Source: Candidatus Paraburkholderia kirkii (GTDB lineage Bacteria; Pseudomonadota; Gammaproteobacteria; Burkholderiales; Burkholderiaceae). From it: a stretch of 64,000 nucleotides of DNA. Made by a program: the position numbers and the translations under genes. The stretch spans positions 1-64,000 of the forward strand of contig LFKV01000043.1 in assembly GCA_001189345.1 (NCBI GenBank), written 5' to 3'. Positions 30,674 through 39,800 of this stretch are shown here, in pieces. The notes beneath the pieces are model-generated. The model ran no database searches. It had not been told where the DNA came from and saw only the letters and a program-made list of their open reading frames with translations. The number at the start of each line of letters is the position of its first letter. Position 1 is the stretch's first letter.

Positions 30674-31869
30674 CCTGGCAGTACCAAACGCGAAACGTTT
30701 TCATACAATTTTGGCCGCTGTGGTTGAGCAAGCTTGCGTGGGGGATGTTCTGGGGCACTTGGGAGGCGATGGTCCCTACTGTGCAGCGGCGGCTCGCTCT
30801 AACCGACGCGCAAATGGGCGAGCAGTTGATCGTGGTGATCGTTGGCGTCCTTCCGGCTATCTTCCTCGGTGGGCGTTTGTGGATGAAGCTGGGCAAGTTC
30901 CAGTTGCCGTTGTCGCTGCTAATCTACGCTTCGGGTACGGCTTGGCTGGGGCATGTACAGAGTGCCAAGGAGCTTGGCCAGGCACTGCTAGTGGTTGGCG
31001 TGGCATCCGGTCTGCTGGAAGTGACATTGGCCTGCATGATAGCCTGTGCCCAAGAAATAACGGGGCAAAAGATGTTCAGTTATGGTCAGGCGCTCTTTCC
31101 GCTGGCAGTGGTTGTCGCCGCGCCGGCGGTGGGGTTGATGCGCAGGGAGGGTATCGCCGCGACGGCGATTTTTGACGTATTGGCGGTCTTTCTCGTCGCC
31201 TCGGCCGTCGCCGCGTCACTGACTTCACTGCAATTTACCCAAATCAAGGTCGCGGGCGCCAGACCCCGCGTCTGGCGAGTACCGGGTGTCGCGCTCGTCG
31301 TCATCTCGGCAATGGGGTTTTTCTTTTATGTACTGGAACATGCGATCAACCAGTGGTCGACACTGTTCTTGCAACGCAATCTGGGCGCCGATCCGTTTCT
31401 TGCAAGTTGGGGGCCCAGCGTCTATATGGGTGCGGCCTATGTAGGACGGGTGACCGCATATCGGCTCGGCCACCGGTTGCCGGACTTGCATATCACCTTG
31501 TTCGGCTTTTTGGCGGGTGCTGTCGTGATGTTGTGGGTCAGCTTTGCCGCAGATCCTTGGTCCGCACTGGCCGGTTATCTGGTAGCTGGCCTGCTGATGT
31601 CGCCGGCCATTCCGGCCGTGTACAACCTGGCGACGCAGTTCAGCTTACCGGAAACCCGCATGCAGTCGCTGAGCAATATGTCAACGATCTGTAACCTCGG
31701 CTATGTGATCAGCCCGCTGCTGTTCGGCTTGACTTCGTCCGCGTACGGCATGCGGAACAGCTGGCGGCTGATGAGTCTCATCGCGTTGTTGTGTCTGGCC
31801 AGCTTGAGGCTGGCGCAGATCGGCGGCGTGTTCCGGCCGAAACTGGCGGTGAGCCGCCAGCCGACTTGA
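30670..31869 (+). CDS. MFS transporter (cluster 1 exporter candidate)
   Basis: A 399-residue membrane protein with about 12 hydrophobic segments, of the FucP/YbjJ-like part of the major facilitator superfamily. It starts MTWQYQTRNVFIQFWPLWLS and shows SKLAWGMFWGTWEAMVPTVQ, GILPAIFLGGRL-like and VGRVTAYRLGHRLPD segments. It is translationally coupled to the broken HAD gene (ATGA). It probably exports the cyclitol product or intermediate, judging from operon position. The substrate cannot be read from the sequence. Confidence 0.8.
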   Translation: MTWQYQTRNVFIQFWPLWLSKLAWGMFWGTWEAMVPTVQRRLALTDAQMGEQLIVVIVGVLPAIFLGGRLWMKLGKFQLPLSLLIYASGTAWLGHVQSAKELGQALLVVGVASGLLEVTLACMIACAQEITGQKMFSYGQALFPLAVVVAAPAVGLMRREGIAATAIFDVLAVFLVASAVAASLTSLQFTQIKVAGARPRVWRVPGVALVVISAMGFFFYVLEHAINQWSTLFLQRNLGADPFLASWGPSVYMGAAYVGRVTAYRLGHRLPDLHITLFGFLAGAVVMLWVSFAADPWSALAGYLVAGLLMSPAIPAVYNLATQFSLPETRMQSLSNMSTICNLGYVISPLLFGLTSSAYGMRNSWRLMSLIALLCLASLRLAQIGGVFRPKLAVSRQPT

Positions 31870-31919
31870 CGGCACCGCACCCGCAGTTTGTTTCGCCGCT
31901 GATGCGAGATGAATATCCC

Positions 31920-32987
31920 ATGCAGAAAATCAAGACAGTATTACTGGCCGGCGGACTCGGCAAGCGAATGGAGCATCTTGGCCACAACCGTCCGAAGCCG
32001 ATGGTGCCGTTCGGTGGGGTTTGCCACCTGATCGATTTCAGCCTGAACAACGCCTACCGCTCAGGTCTTCCCGAAGTCCTGCTGCTGTCCCATTACAGCG
32101 AGCGAAAGCTGATTCGCTACCTGTTGGAAACCTGGTGGGATTTGCCGGGCTTTAGCTTGCACTTCGGCCCATACCAGGGCATCACGCTGGAGAATATCGA
32201 TGCAACCTTCGCCACGGTCACCCGGGCGCAGGAGAACGGCACGGCCGACGCGTTAATCAAGAATACGCGTTACATTTTCACCCCCGGCATTACAGATGTC
32301 ATGGTCCTGCATGCCGATCACGTATACAACTTCGACTACGGCGCAATGATCGACGCACACCGCCGCAGCGGCGCGGGGCTCACGATCGGCTTCCAGAAGA
32401 TCGAACTGGAATATGTGAAACTTTTCGGCATGGTCGAACTGGACAAAGATTTCAATCTGCTCAGCTTCGTCGAGAAACCGGCCACCCCGACCTCCGATAC
32501 GATTTTCTCGGCGGTCTGTATTTTTCGTGCAGACATTCTCAAACGCTACCTTTCTGACTTGTCCAAAACCAACTGGCAGCGAGATATCAGCAAGGATGTG
32601 ATCCCCGCCATGCTGAACCGAGGCGAAACGATCAAAGGCTTCCCCTTCTCCGATTATTGGGAGGATGTCGGCACCGTCGAGCGATATTTCCGCGCCCATA
32701 TGGCACTGCTGAGCGATATGCCGACACTCGGTCTTGACGACATGCCAAAAACTTTGCTGCCCGCAATCAAACGTCGCTATGTCAAGTCGCATGGCAATGT
32801 CATCAATTCGATCGTCTGCGACGACTGCGATACACCGGCGCCGATCGAAAATTCCATTATCTATCCGCAGGTGGAGATCTCGCCTCTGGCCACGATCCGC
32901 AACAGTGTCATCCTGCCCGGCGCGAAGGTGCTAAGCAGGGCGGTGATCGACAATCGCATCCTGCTGGAGCACGACGTCTGCTCTTGA
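31920..32987 (+). CDS. Sugar/cyclitol-phosphate nucleotidyltransferase (GlgC/ValB-like)
   Basis: A 355-residue enzyme that resembles glucose-1-phosphate adenylyltransferase. It shows the nucleotide-binding LLAGGLGKRMEHLGHNRPKP (about 7-26), VMVLHADHVYNFDYGAMIDA (about 123), VEKPATP and DYWEDVGTVERYF (about 245). A short left-handed beta-helix-type tail follows (NSIIYPQVEISPLATIRNSV). In validamycin-type pathways a GlgC-like enzyme (ValB) makes the nucleotide-activated cyclitol used by the VldE-type transferase, the role proposed here. ATG 31920 follows the MFS stop by about 50 bases; ATG 31902 is also possible. It is the last gene of the cluster. Confidence 0.85.
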   Translation: MQKIKTVLLAGGLGKRMEHLGHNRPKPMVPFGGVCHLIDFSLNNAYRSGLPEVLLLSHYSERKLIRYLLETWWDLPGFSLHFGPYQGITLENIDATFATVTRAQENGTADALIKNTRYIFTPGITDVMVLHADHVYNFDYGAMIDAHRRSGAGLTIGFQKIELEYVKLFGMVELDKDFNLLSFVEKPATPTSDTIFSAVCIFRADILKRYLSDLSKTNWQRDISKDVIPAMLNRGETIKGFPFSDYWEDVGTVERYFRAHMALLSDMPTLGLDDMPKTLLPAIKRRYVKSHGNVINSIVCDDCDTPAPIENSIIYPQVEISPLATIRNSVILPGAKVLSRAVIDNRILLEHDVCS

Positions 32988-33223
32988 ACCGCTTTGTTCG
33001 GAAGGGGAATCACGCATCTACGATCTGACTGTGATCAGAGGAGATGACGTCAAGTCACCCGCAGCACTGTCGTCAATGGCGCTACAATACTCCAACGGAC
33101 GAGTGTCGCACGTTCTTAAGCGCGCGATTTAACGCACCGATCGCGCGTCGGTGCGCGAAGGCGAGCGGGTCTCCGAGAGCAAATCGATCGATAGCGCTTT
33201 TGTGAGGTAGCGACCGATCAAGC
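32988..33223. other. Intergenic stretch after cluster 1
   Basis: No gene or repeat is recognised, and no convincing hairpin terminator was found by eye. Confidence 0.4.
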
Positions 33224-33296
33224 TCAACGCGCTGCCGTTTCTGTGAGCTTCGCGTAGTTGAACGGCAAGAGGTCAGTCACGTCGGCATGCGGCCCG
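33224..33296 (-). pseudogene. IS66 TnpC C-terminal remnant
   Basis: Read leftwards the bases give DVTDLLPFNYAKLTETAAR and a stop at 33224-33226. This matches the extreme C-terminus of IS66 TnpC. Only about 24 codons remain. Confidence 0.6.
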
Positions 33297-33591
33297 CTCT
33301 TATCCACGTGACGGAATTATGCAGAGTCCTACTTTCTGCGCCTTGACGTCAGTTGTGCGTCCGACCGCCGAGGGGCCGGACGTTTCTTCGGGGGGAGCGG
33401 AAACGCGATACGTTCATGCTAAGTGGCTAATGAGGATGACCCAAGAAGCAAGCATAATCACAGGCCATCAAGAAAGGCGAAATATCTTTCGGCGGACGAA
33501 ATCGGTGCTGTTTGAATTGCGGTGCCTGAATGGCGTTCAGTGCGCGCTGTTTCATGGCGAGATCGGCTTCGATGTACATATGTGGGCCGGC
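33297..33591. other. Intergenic stretch, no supported gene
   Basis: An open frame from 33319 exists, but it runs into the IS3 end sequence and shows no family resemblance. It is not called. Confidence 0.4.
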
Positions 33592-33688
33592 CCCCCGCAA
33601 AAGCCGGGCATGCGGTGACGCTTAAATTTTGAGGTAGTCTTCTGCCTATGTTTTAAGCCTAGTCACAACGTGGAACCTCTATTGCGCT
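33592..33688. mobile_element. IS3-family element end, remnant
   Basis: The same orfA-side end as at 713-800, in inverse orientation: CCCCCGCAAAAGCCGGGCAT, through TTAAATTTTGAGGTAGTC, to the CCTCTA junction with IS630. It is part of the duplicated nested pair. Confidence 0.75.
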
Positions 33689-34955
33689 GCGTCATTGAAT
33701 TAGCCCCCTGTCTGTGTTCAGATACAGGTCATGGGTCAAAATGAACCTGACAGATATCGAACGTGAGCAACTGTTGTCGGCGGCGCGCAGCCGAACGGTG
33801 CGTGCGGCGGACGTGCGACGCGCAAAGTTGATCCTGATGCTCGAGGACGGCGAATCGCGCGACAGTATCATGCGCACACTGGGTTGCGATTCGCGCTTCA
33901 TCGCACGCTGGTCGGGGCGCTTCCTCAGCGAGCGACTAGCCGGCATGTACGCCCGGCACCGCGGGCGGGCGCCTACGCAGCCACCGGCCAAACTGGAAGC
34001 GCGGGTGCTCAAGTGCACCCTCAAGCACAAACCCGCCGACGGTTCGACACACTGGAGTAGCTACAAGCTCGCAGCAGAACTCGGCGACGTATCGGTCTCG
34101 GCCGTGCAGCGCATCTGGCGCAAGCACGGCATCAAGCCGCAGCAGTTGGAGCGGCACATGGTCTCCAACGACCCGGACTTCGAGACCAAGGCAGCCGACG
34201 TGATCGGGCTGTACCTGAACCCGCCGGCGCACGCAGCGGTGTTCTGCGTGGACGAGAAGACCGCGATCCAGGCACTCGATCGCAAGGACCGTATGCTGCC
34301 GCTGTCGCCCGGGCGCGCCGAGAGTCACGGCTTCGAGTACAAGCGCAACGGCACGCTCAGCCTGTTCGCGGCGTTCAATACTGCCACCGGCGAGGTGCTG
34401 GGCAAGACGGTGGCGCGCCACACCAGCGAGCAGTTCGTGGCCTTCCTGACCGACGTCGTCGCCAGCCAGCCCAAACGCCGGGAAATCCACGCGATCTGCG
34501 ACAACGTCAGCAGCCATAAGACGCAGCGGGTTGCCGACTTCCTTGATGCGCAGCGCAACGTGCACCTGCACTTCACGCCGACCTACTCGTCGTGGCTCAA
34601 CCAGGTGGAGAACTGGTTCTCGCGCATTCAGCGTGAAGTGATCGCTCGCGGTATCTTCACTTCGGTGAAGGATTGGGATCGCAAACTGATGCCGATACAT
34701 CCGCGAACACAACAAGAACCCGAAACCGATCAGCGTGCGATGAAGCGCGAATCGCAACCCAGTGTGCGCATGATACTGTCGCGCGATTCGCCGTCCTCGA
34801 GCATCAGGATCAACTTTGCGCGTCGCACGTCCGCCGCACGCACCGTTCGTGCTGCGCGCCGCCGACAACAGTTGCTCACGTTCGATATCTGTCAGGTTCA
34901 TTTTGCCCCATGACCTGTATCTGAACACAGACAGGGTGCTAATTCAATAACGCAG
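33687..34955 (+). mobile_element. Chimeric IS630 element with two 5' ends
   Basis: From 33687 to about 34727 this is the common IS630 element read left to right. At about 34727, just before the normal end of the transposase, the sequence switches to an inverted copy of the first 220 bases or so of the same element, ending near 34955. The two ends are therefore long inverted repeats of each other. The 3' terminal repeat has been lost. Confidence 0.8.
33741..34913 (+). pseudogene. IS630 transposase with foreign C-terminal tail
   Basis: It starts MNLTDIEREQLLSAARSRTV and is complete through the DDE residues (FCVDEKTAI; AICDNVSSHKT; WLNQVENWFSRIQREV) and PIHPRTQQEPETDQ. The last three normal residues, VEI, are then replaced by about 60 residues translated from the inverted 5' end (RAMKRESQPSVRMILSRDSP). 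The catalytic domain is intact, so it might retain activity, but the matching 3' terminal repeat is absent. Confidence 0.75.
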
Positions 34956-35409
34956 TGCACTACCTGCCTGGTGCGCGAAGTCATCGGTCCGCTGGAGCGT
35001 CTAACTTCAGTAATGCGGCGCAATGCCCCTTCGGATTTAGGGCTGGCTCGGTGTAGAGAACGACGAGCGCGCCGGCATATGGCTGGGCCAGCAAGTGGCG
35101 TATGACCTTTCGCAGGCGCACGCCAAAGGAGCACCCAAGGTCAAACAAGCGCACGCGTGATCTTGAGTCGAACACCACAGCAGTGACGGCGCGCCTCGGT
35201 GCCCTTTGCGTTTTCGGGAGCGTCCGCGGCGGGAATCCTGCCCGATCGGTCCGTATTCCGCTACTTCCGCTTCTGCAGCCGTCAAGACTACGTTTGTCGT
35301 GATCTGGTCCGCGTCCCGCACATCTGCTTTTTGAAAATATTCAACGCGGACGCATGTTTTTCTTGTCACGAACTTGACGCATAGCTACTATCAGATCCAC
35401 GTAAACCCT
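34956..35409. other. Region without a recognised gene
   Basis: The minus-strand frames at 34981-35178 (FDLGCSFGVRLRKVIRHLLA) and 35037-35369 overlap and look like pieces of one decayed coding sequence, but I do not recognise the family. Confidence 0.35.
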
Positions 35410-35814
35410 ATGGAGCTGGTTGCGATGCCTGTTGCTGCACTGATTTCCCAGAGGCAAGGAACACGGAGCGCCCGAGTGCTTGCTTGGGTCGTGGCAAAAC
35501 CAGTTGTGGCCATCTCTATTGGCTACTGCGCACTTTCAAACATCAGCTTCCAATCATCCTCCGATGGCGCGTTCTCAATGCCTCGCGCGGCAGAATTAGG
35601 ATTGGTCAGCACAGCTTACGCTGCGCAGCACCCGAAGGACGCGGTTCTCTTCGAACGTGTCGGTCACGAGCTTTTCGAGTATCGCGTGAAGCGCCCGATT
35701 ATCGGGTACGTAGGGATTCCCTGGCTCGTTGCGCGCCGCACGAACCTCAATCTGACCGACGAGTGCAACGGGCTCGGCACCGATGAATGTACTCCAGGCG
35801 CGAACGTGCCGTAA
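35410..35814 (+). CDS. Hypothetical protein, doubtful
   Basis: An open frame of about 134 residues from ATG 35410 (MELVAMPVAALISQRQGTRS). It contains one moderately hydrophobic stretch (VVAKPVVAISIGYCAL) and the hydrophilic tail LTDECNGLGTDECTPGANVP. There is no clear ribosome-binding site and no recognisable domain. It lies between IS debris and a decayed integrase, so it may be a fragment. Confidence 0.3.
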   Translation: MELVAMPVAALISQRQGTRSARVLAWVVAKPVVAISIGYCALSNISFQSSSDGAFSMPRAAELGLVSTAYAAQHPKDAVLFERVGHELFEYRVKRPIIGYVGIPWLVARRTNLNLTDECNGLGTDECTPGANVP

Positions 35815-35998
35815 AGGACGGGGATCATCCGACCGAATTTGGCGGTCAGGCGTGTCAGTTCCCCACCAGCACGCCGTTTGCTTTTTTCATTTACAGGAGT
35901 GGGGCGCCCTCCGTGGCGATGCTCAGTTAGCACAGACCCACTCCGTAAATCCAGCGCGTCGACGCCCATCGACGCCCGTAGCCACAGCGGCGTTCGCC

Positions 35999-37965
35999 CT
36001 ACTCCTCATTCTCGGCGTAGTAGCGCGCCGCGGCCTCGAGCATGCGCCGTCGCTCCGCGCGTACATAGATCGAAGTCGTCTGCAACGACGCGTGTCCGAG
36101 AATCGCTTGAACCACATCGGTCGGCATGTCGCGCGCGACCGCGCGTGTGCCGAACGTGTGCCGAAACGCATGCGCCGACGTGTTCGCCAGCCGCACCAGG
36201 TCGTCCGTGCTGAACGCGGCCAGCGCGACACTCTCCTTGGTCAGGCGTTGCACCGCCATGCGCACGAGATGCCCCAAGGCATCGACGACGGTATAAGGCA
36301 TGTCGTCCGGAATCGGCGTCATGCCGCTCAAGCGCCGTGCGCGTCGCCGGAATCCACTGCGGCGCGATCAGCGGTCCCTGCGCCCGGGGGGCGTCGAAGT
36401 CGCAGCTGCTCGGCCCAGTGTGCCCGCAGCGCCGCGAGGGTCGCGCCACTCACCGGCACGGTGCGTTGCTTGCGGCGCTTGCCAACGATGGTCAAGGTCC
36501 ACACGGTTCGATTTGCATTTGTCGTATGCGCAGGCGTCGTGTGGATCGGATCAGGTGAGGTTTTTTGTGATGCCCCGAGTGAGCCGCCGCGTGACGTTGC
36601 GACATCGTCGCCCACCCCCGCGGGGCGCAGCGCTTCGCGCCGGGCCAGGGTCGCCTCGGCGCGGCGCAGCCCGGAATCGCCCATTAGCAAAATGGCCGCG
36701 CGCGCGGCGCGCCACTGACGCGCGTCCTTATCGGTGCCCACCGCGCCAGCATCAGACCCTTCGCAGCGTTCGTCGAGTGCCGCCCGCACCTGCGCCACAG
36801 CTTCGCCGGCAGCGCCCGCTGCACCTGCACCGCCAACTCGCGCGTGACTGTCGCCGGTTCGTGGACAGCGCTCCACGGGTTGTTGCCCGCCAGATAGCGA
36901 ACCTCGACCAGCCACGCGAAGGCGGCCCGCAGGACCCGCACCGCATACGCCTGACTGTCGGCCGATAAACCTTCCGGGACGAACGGACGCCAGCGGCCGC
37001 TGGTACGGGGTCGCTTGGGTCCGGTGAACGACGGCAGCGGCGCCTTAAGGAAATCCTTATACGCCTCGCAGTCCTCGACGCTGGGCGATGACAGCGCTTT
37101 GTGTCGGACCACCACGCTTCACAAAATCAGTCGCTCGAGCTCGCGCGTGTAGGCCCGCACGGTCGTCGGGCGATCCCGGTAGCGATGCAGGTACGCGTGC
37201 ACCGCCGCCAGATCGTGCTCAGCGCGGATGAACGCAAAACGGGTCGCTCGATTTAGGCCCGTCGCACCCGACAGTTCCGCTGGCACGGCCAGGCGTTCGA
37301 AGGGCACCAGCTGCGGTTCGCCGGCATGCTCGCCGATTATGACGACGTCCTCGCCGCTCTTGGCTCTGCTCGTTTCCGCCGGTACCAGGGACGCCGTGTC
37401 GACGTCGGCGACGACCTTGACGCCGAGCGTCGCTTCATGCCGTCGCAGCCATACCACGAGGGCCGGGCACGCAAGGCGCCGATGCGCGGCACCGAGCGCC
37501 ACCAGCTGCCGCCACGCGCATTGCAGTAGTCGATCAACGCGCCGAGCGTGCCGATGCCCTCCCCCCCCCCCCTAGACGCTGCGCAATCAACGGACGAAAC
37601 CACAAGTGCACCGGGTGAGTCGCAAGCGGCGCCGCTGCGGCGAGCGTCGACGCCTACTCGACCATCCGCAAGGTCATCGCGGTGAGCTTCGCGCTGCCGT
37701 GCTGCCTGATCGACGCCTTCAGGTGGTCGGCCAGCACCGACGAGTCATGCAGCAGCGCGAGGTGAACTAGGTCATCGCGCATCGTGCCCAAAAACCGTTC
37801 CATCGCGTCGGCACTGGCCGCGTGCGGCAAGTGCTCGGGATCGTAATAGAGCCGCGCGATGGTCGCCGCCGGCAGGCGCTGCACGAACGCGCGCAGCGCG
37901 GTGAAGTCGGTGCGCGTGTAGGTGCGCGGCGGCGGTAACGTGAGCTGTTGCGGTTGATTGGCCAT
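35999..37965 (-). pseudogene. Tyrosine recombinase with DUF3701-type N-terminus, multiply broken
   Basis: This integrase of about 650 residues starts at ATG 37965 (MANQPQQLTLPPPRTYTRTD, then LRAFVQRLPAATIARLYYDP). An in-frame TAG follows LRMVE near 37654. A run of 12 C at 37561-37572 lies where the family has QRL-GIGTLGALIDYCN. Further frame changes occur near 37450, 37116, 36700 and 36330. The catalytic C-terminus is still readable: HAFRHTFGTRAVARDM and ILGHASLQTTSIYVRAERRR, giving the HxxR, H and Tyr of tyrosine recombinases. Such integrases belong to Burkholderia plasmids and islands. It cannot be functional. Confidence 0.8.
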
Positions 37966-38060
37966 CGTGACGCGTCCTTCTAGATATCAGCGAGATCCAA
38001 CGAAACCGGTCGTTCCAGCGCGTCCCCGACGGTGAGCGTCTTCAGGGAAGCACGGTGAGC

Positions 38061-38537
38061 TTATCCAGGAGGCGTGTCCCGTCCACCCATGAACAGACGC
38101 TGATCCCACACGACCGGTTGCGGCACGGACGCGACCAGGCGTGCGGCATCCGGATGCGCCGGATTGACCACTGCATTGCATTCCGCCCTTGCCACCACCG
38201 ACGGCACCACCAGCACGGCCGACCTCCCCTCGTCGATCCACTGGTCGCCAAAGCGCCGCGCGATTTGCGGATCCGGCGCATCCCAGCCGGCCGGCAAGGC
38301 CTCGACGGTCACGCGCTTGATCGACACATCTCCGGGCACCTCGACCTCGACCCAGACGTGATGCTTGGGCACCTTGCCGATCCGCGCATGCACCAGCACC
38401 TCGAGCATCGCCCCCGCGAAATTCAGCGCGCCGTAGATGACCGGACGCCCGGGACTGTTGAAGCGCCCGCCGACCAGCATCGCGCCGGTGCCGCTCCAGA
38501 CGGGATGGCGGCTGTCGGCAATCCGGAAAATCCGCAT
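38061..38537 (-). CDS. RES-domain toxin
   Basis: A 158-residue protein starting MRIFRIADSRHPVWSGTGAM. It has the RES-domain pattern: an early Arg (R5), GGRFNSPGRPVIYGALNFAG (about 23-42) and an Arg/Glu/Ser-type core, then VVPSVVARAECNAVVNPAHP near the C-terminus. RES toxins are NAD+-degrading or ADP-ribosylating enzymes. It lies downstream of an Xre/MbcA/ParS-type antitoxin, the standard order. A 20-codon frame starting in the antitoxin stop (ATGA, 38597) ends in TGATG at the toxin start, so the genes look translationally chained. It appears intact. Confidence 0.85.
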   Translation of the reverse strand: MRIFRIADSRHPVWSGTGAMLVGGRFNSPGRPVIYGALNFAGAMLEVLVHARIGKVPKHHVWVEVEVPGDVSIKRVTVEALPAGWDAPDPQIARRFGDQWIDEGRSAVLVVPSVVARAECNAVVNPAHPDAARLVASVPQPVVWDQRLFMGGRDTPPG

Positions 38538-38595
38538 CAGGCCCGGACCTCGATTGCTGCTTCAACCCCATCCTCGACGCCATTTGTATAGAGCG

Positions 38596-39066
38596 TCATG
38601 CGGGCAACCCATAGAACAGCTTCCACAACAACTCTTCGACGCGCCGCGCGCCGAGCTCAGTCAACGAGACGTCTACCGGCGTGCGCCCGTCGAGCAGCGG
38701 GTGCGCGGTGTTCAGAAATTCCCGCGCATCGCCCTCGTCGTCCCACACATAACGGGCGGTCGCGACGATTCGTGCGAGTCGTTCGGTCTTTTCCGACTCG
38801 TCCGGACTCAACTTGTCGCGGCGCTGCTTGAAGGTGGCTTCCGGCACGATACGCGCGAGCAGCGCGCGCCGCTCCTCGGCGCTGCGCGTCGCGTGTTCGA
38901 CGCCCTGCTTCAAGGCGGACTTCGGCAACCCCTCGCGCACCTGCGCATCGAGTTCGGCGACCGAGTGCGGCATACGCGGCAGCGCCATCACCGCAGCGAT
39001 CTGTTCGGGCGACACCAGCAGCATGGCAACCTCCGCCGCATCATTTGAACCATTATTATAGATCAA
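38596..39066 (-). CDS. Xre/MbcA/ParS-type antitoxin
   Basis: A 156-residue antitoxin partner of RES toxins. It shows an N-terminal helical region (SVAELDAQVREGLPKSALKQ) and the C-terminal toxin-binding domain with ETEKTERLARI-like SEKTERLARIVATARYVWDD, then AREFLNTAHPLLDGRTPVDV and ELGARRVEELLWKLFYGLPA. MLLVSPEQIAA at about residue 15 may be the true start. It is expected to neutralise the RES toxin and repress its own promoter. The pair could stabilise this mobile region. Confidence 0.85.
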   Translation of the reverse strand: MIYNNGSNDAAEVAMLLVSPEQIAAVMALPRMPHSVAELDAQVREGLPKSALKQGVEHATRSAEERRALLARIVPEATFKQRRDKLSPDESEKTERLARIVATARYVWDDEGDAREFLNTAHPLLDGRTPVDVSLTELGARRVEELLWKLFYGLPA

Positions 39067-39269
39067 ATGATGCTACCCTCCTACTCCGGCGAGACGTAAA
39101 GTGGTCCATACGCCATTCTAGCCATTAAACAATTCACTGCTAATTCTAATTAGCAGACAAAGGCACTTTTGCGTTGGGGTCAGTTTTGAGCTCGAGCGGC
39201 CGACTTTCCGGGCCTCTCCTGCCCTATCCACTCCCCGGCGAGCGCTCGGATCGCCGGGGCGCGTGCCGC

Positions 39270-39473
39270 TTAAGCCGGCTTGATGTTCGACGCTTGTTTG
39301 CCCTTCGGCCCCATCTTCTCCTCGTACGTCACCTTCTGCCCTTCTGCGAGCGATTTGAAGCCGTTGGACTGGATCTCAGAGAAATGCGCGAACAGATCCT
39401 CGCCGCCCGTATCCGGCGTGATGAAGCCAAAACCCTTTGCATCGTTGAACCACTTGACCGTACCGGTTGCCAT
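39270..39473 (-). CDS. Cold-shock protein, CspA family
   Basis: A 67-residue single OB-fold nucleic-acid-binding protein: [20 protein letters not shown], with RNP1 KGFGFI (about 14-19) and RNP2 DLFAHF (about 27-32), and the C-terminal [11 protein letters not shown]. The length is exactly that of the family. A long upstream region (39474-39650) without frames may be the structured 5' leader usual for cold-shock mRNAs. It is one of the few intact housekeeping-type genes here. Confidence 0.92.
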   Translation of the reverse strand: MATGTVKWFNDAKGFGFITPDTGGEDLFAHFSEIQSNGFKSLAEGQKVTYEEKMGPKGKQASNIKPA

Positions 39474-39800
39474 TTTGTTTGACCTTGATTGTTGGAAAGG
39501 GCGTCGCCCTCGCGAGCCTGGGCGTTATCTTGACGCGCCAGCCCAGGCAAAGCAACCAAGCGGTCAACCCAGTGCAGGGACTTTACGGGCACTGACTGTT
39601 TTCTAAAAGTCGAGCACGTATTACGCGCATTTGGGACGATCGCGCCCGAATTGGACCACGGGTTAGTTTTTGATAGCCCCAACGCTACGCGACATCGGGC
39701 GAAATGGTCGGTGCGCAACGGGGGCTGCTTTCGCTGCGGCCAGTACGAAAAACATGAAAGCGTTTCGACCGGAGGAGATGTCTGCAAAATGCATGTTATC

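Noticed and set aside
35783..36968. Plus-strand frames of 311 and 222 codons over the integrase
   Set aside because: Arg/Ala-rich shadows on the strand opposite the readable tyrosine recombinase motifs.
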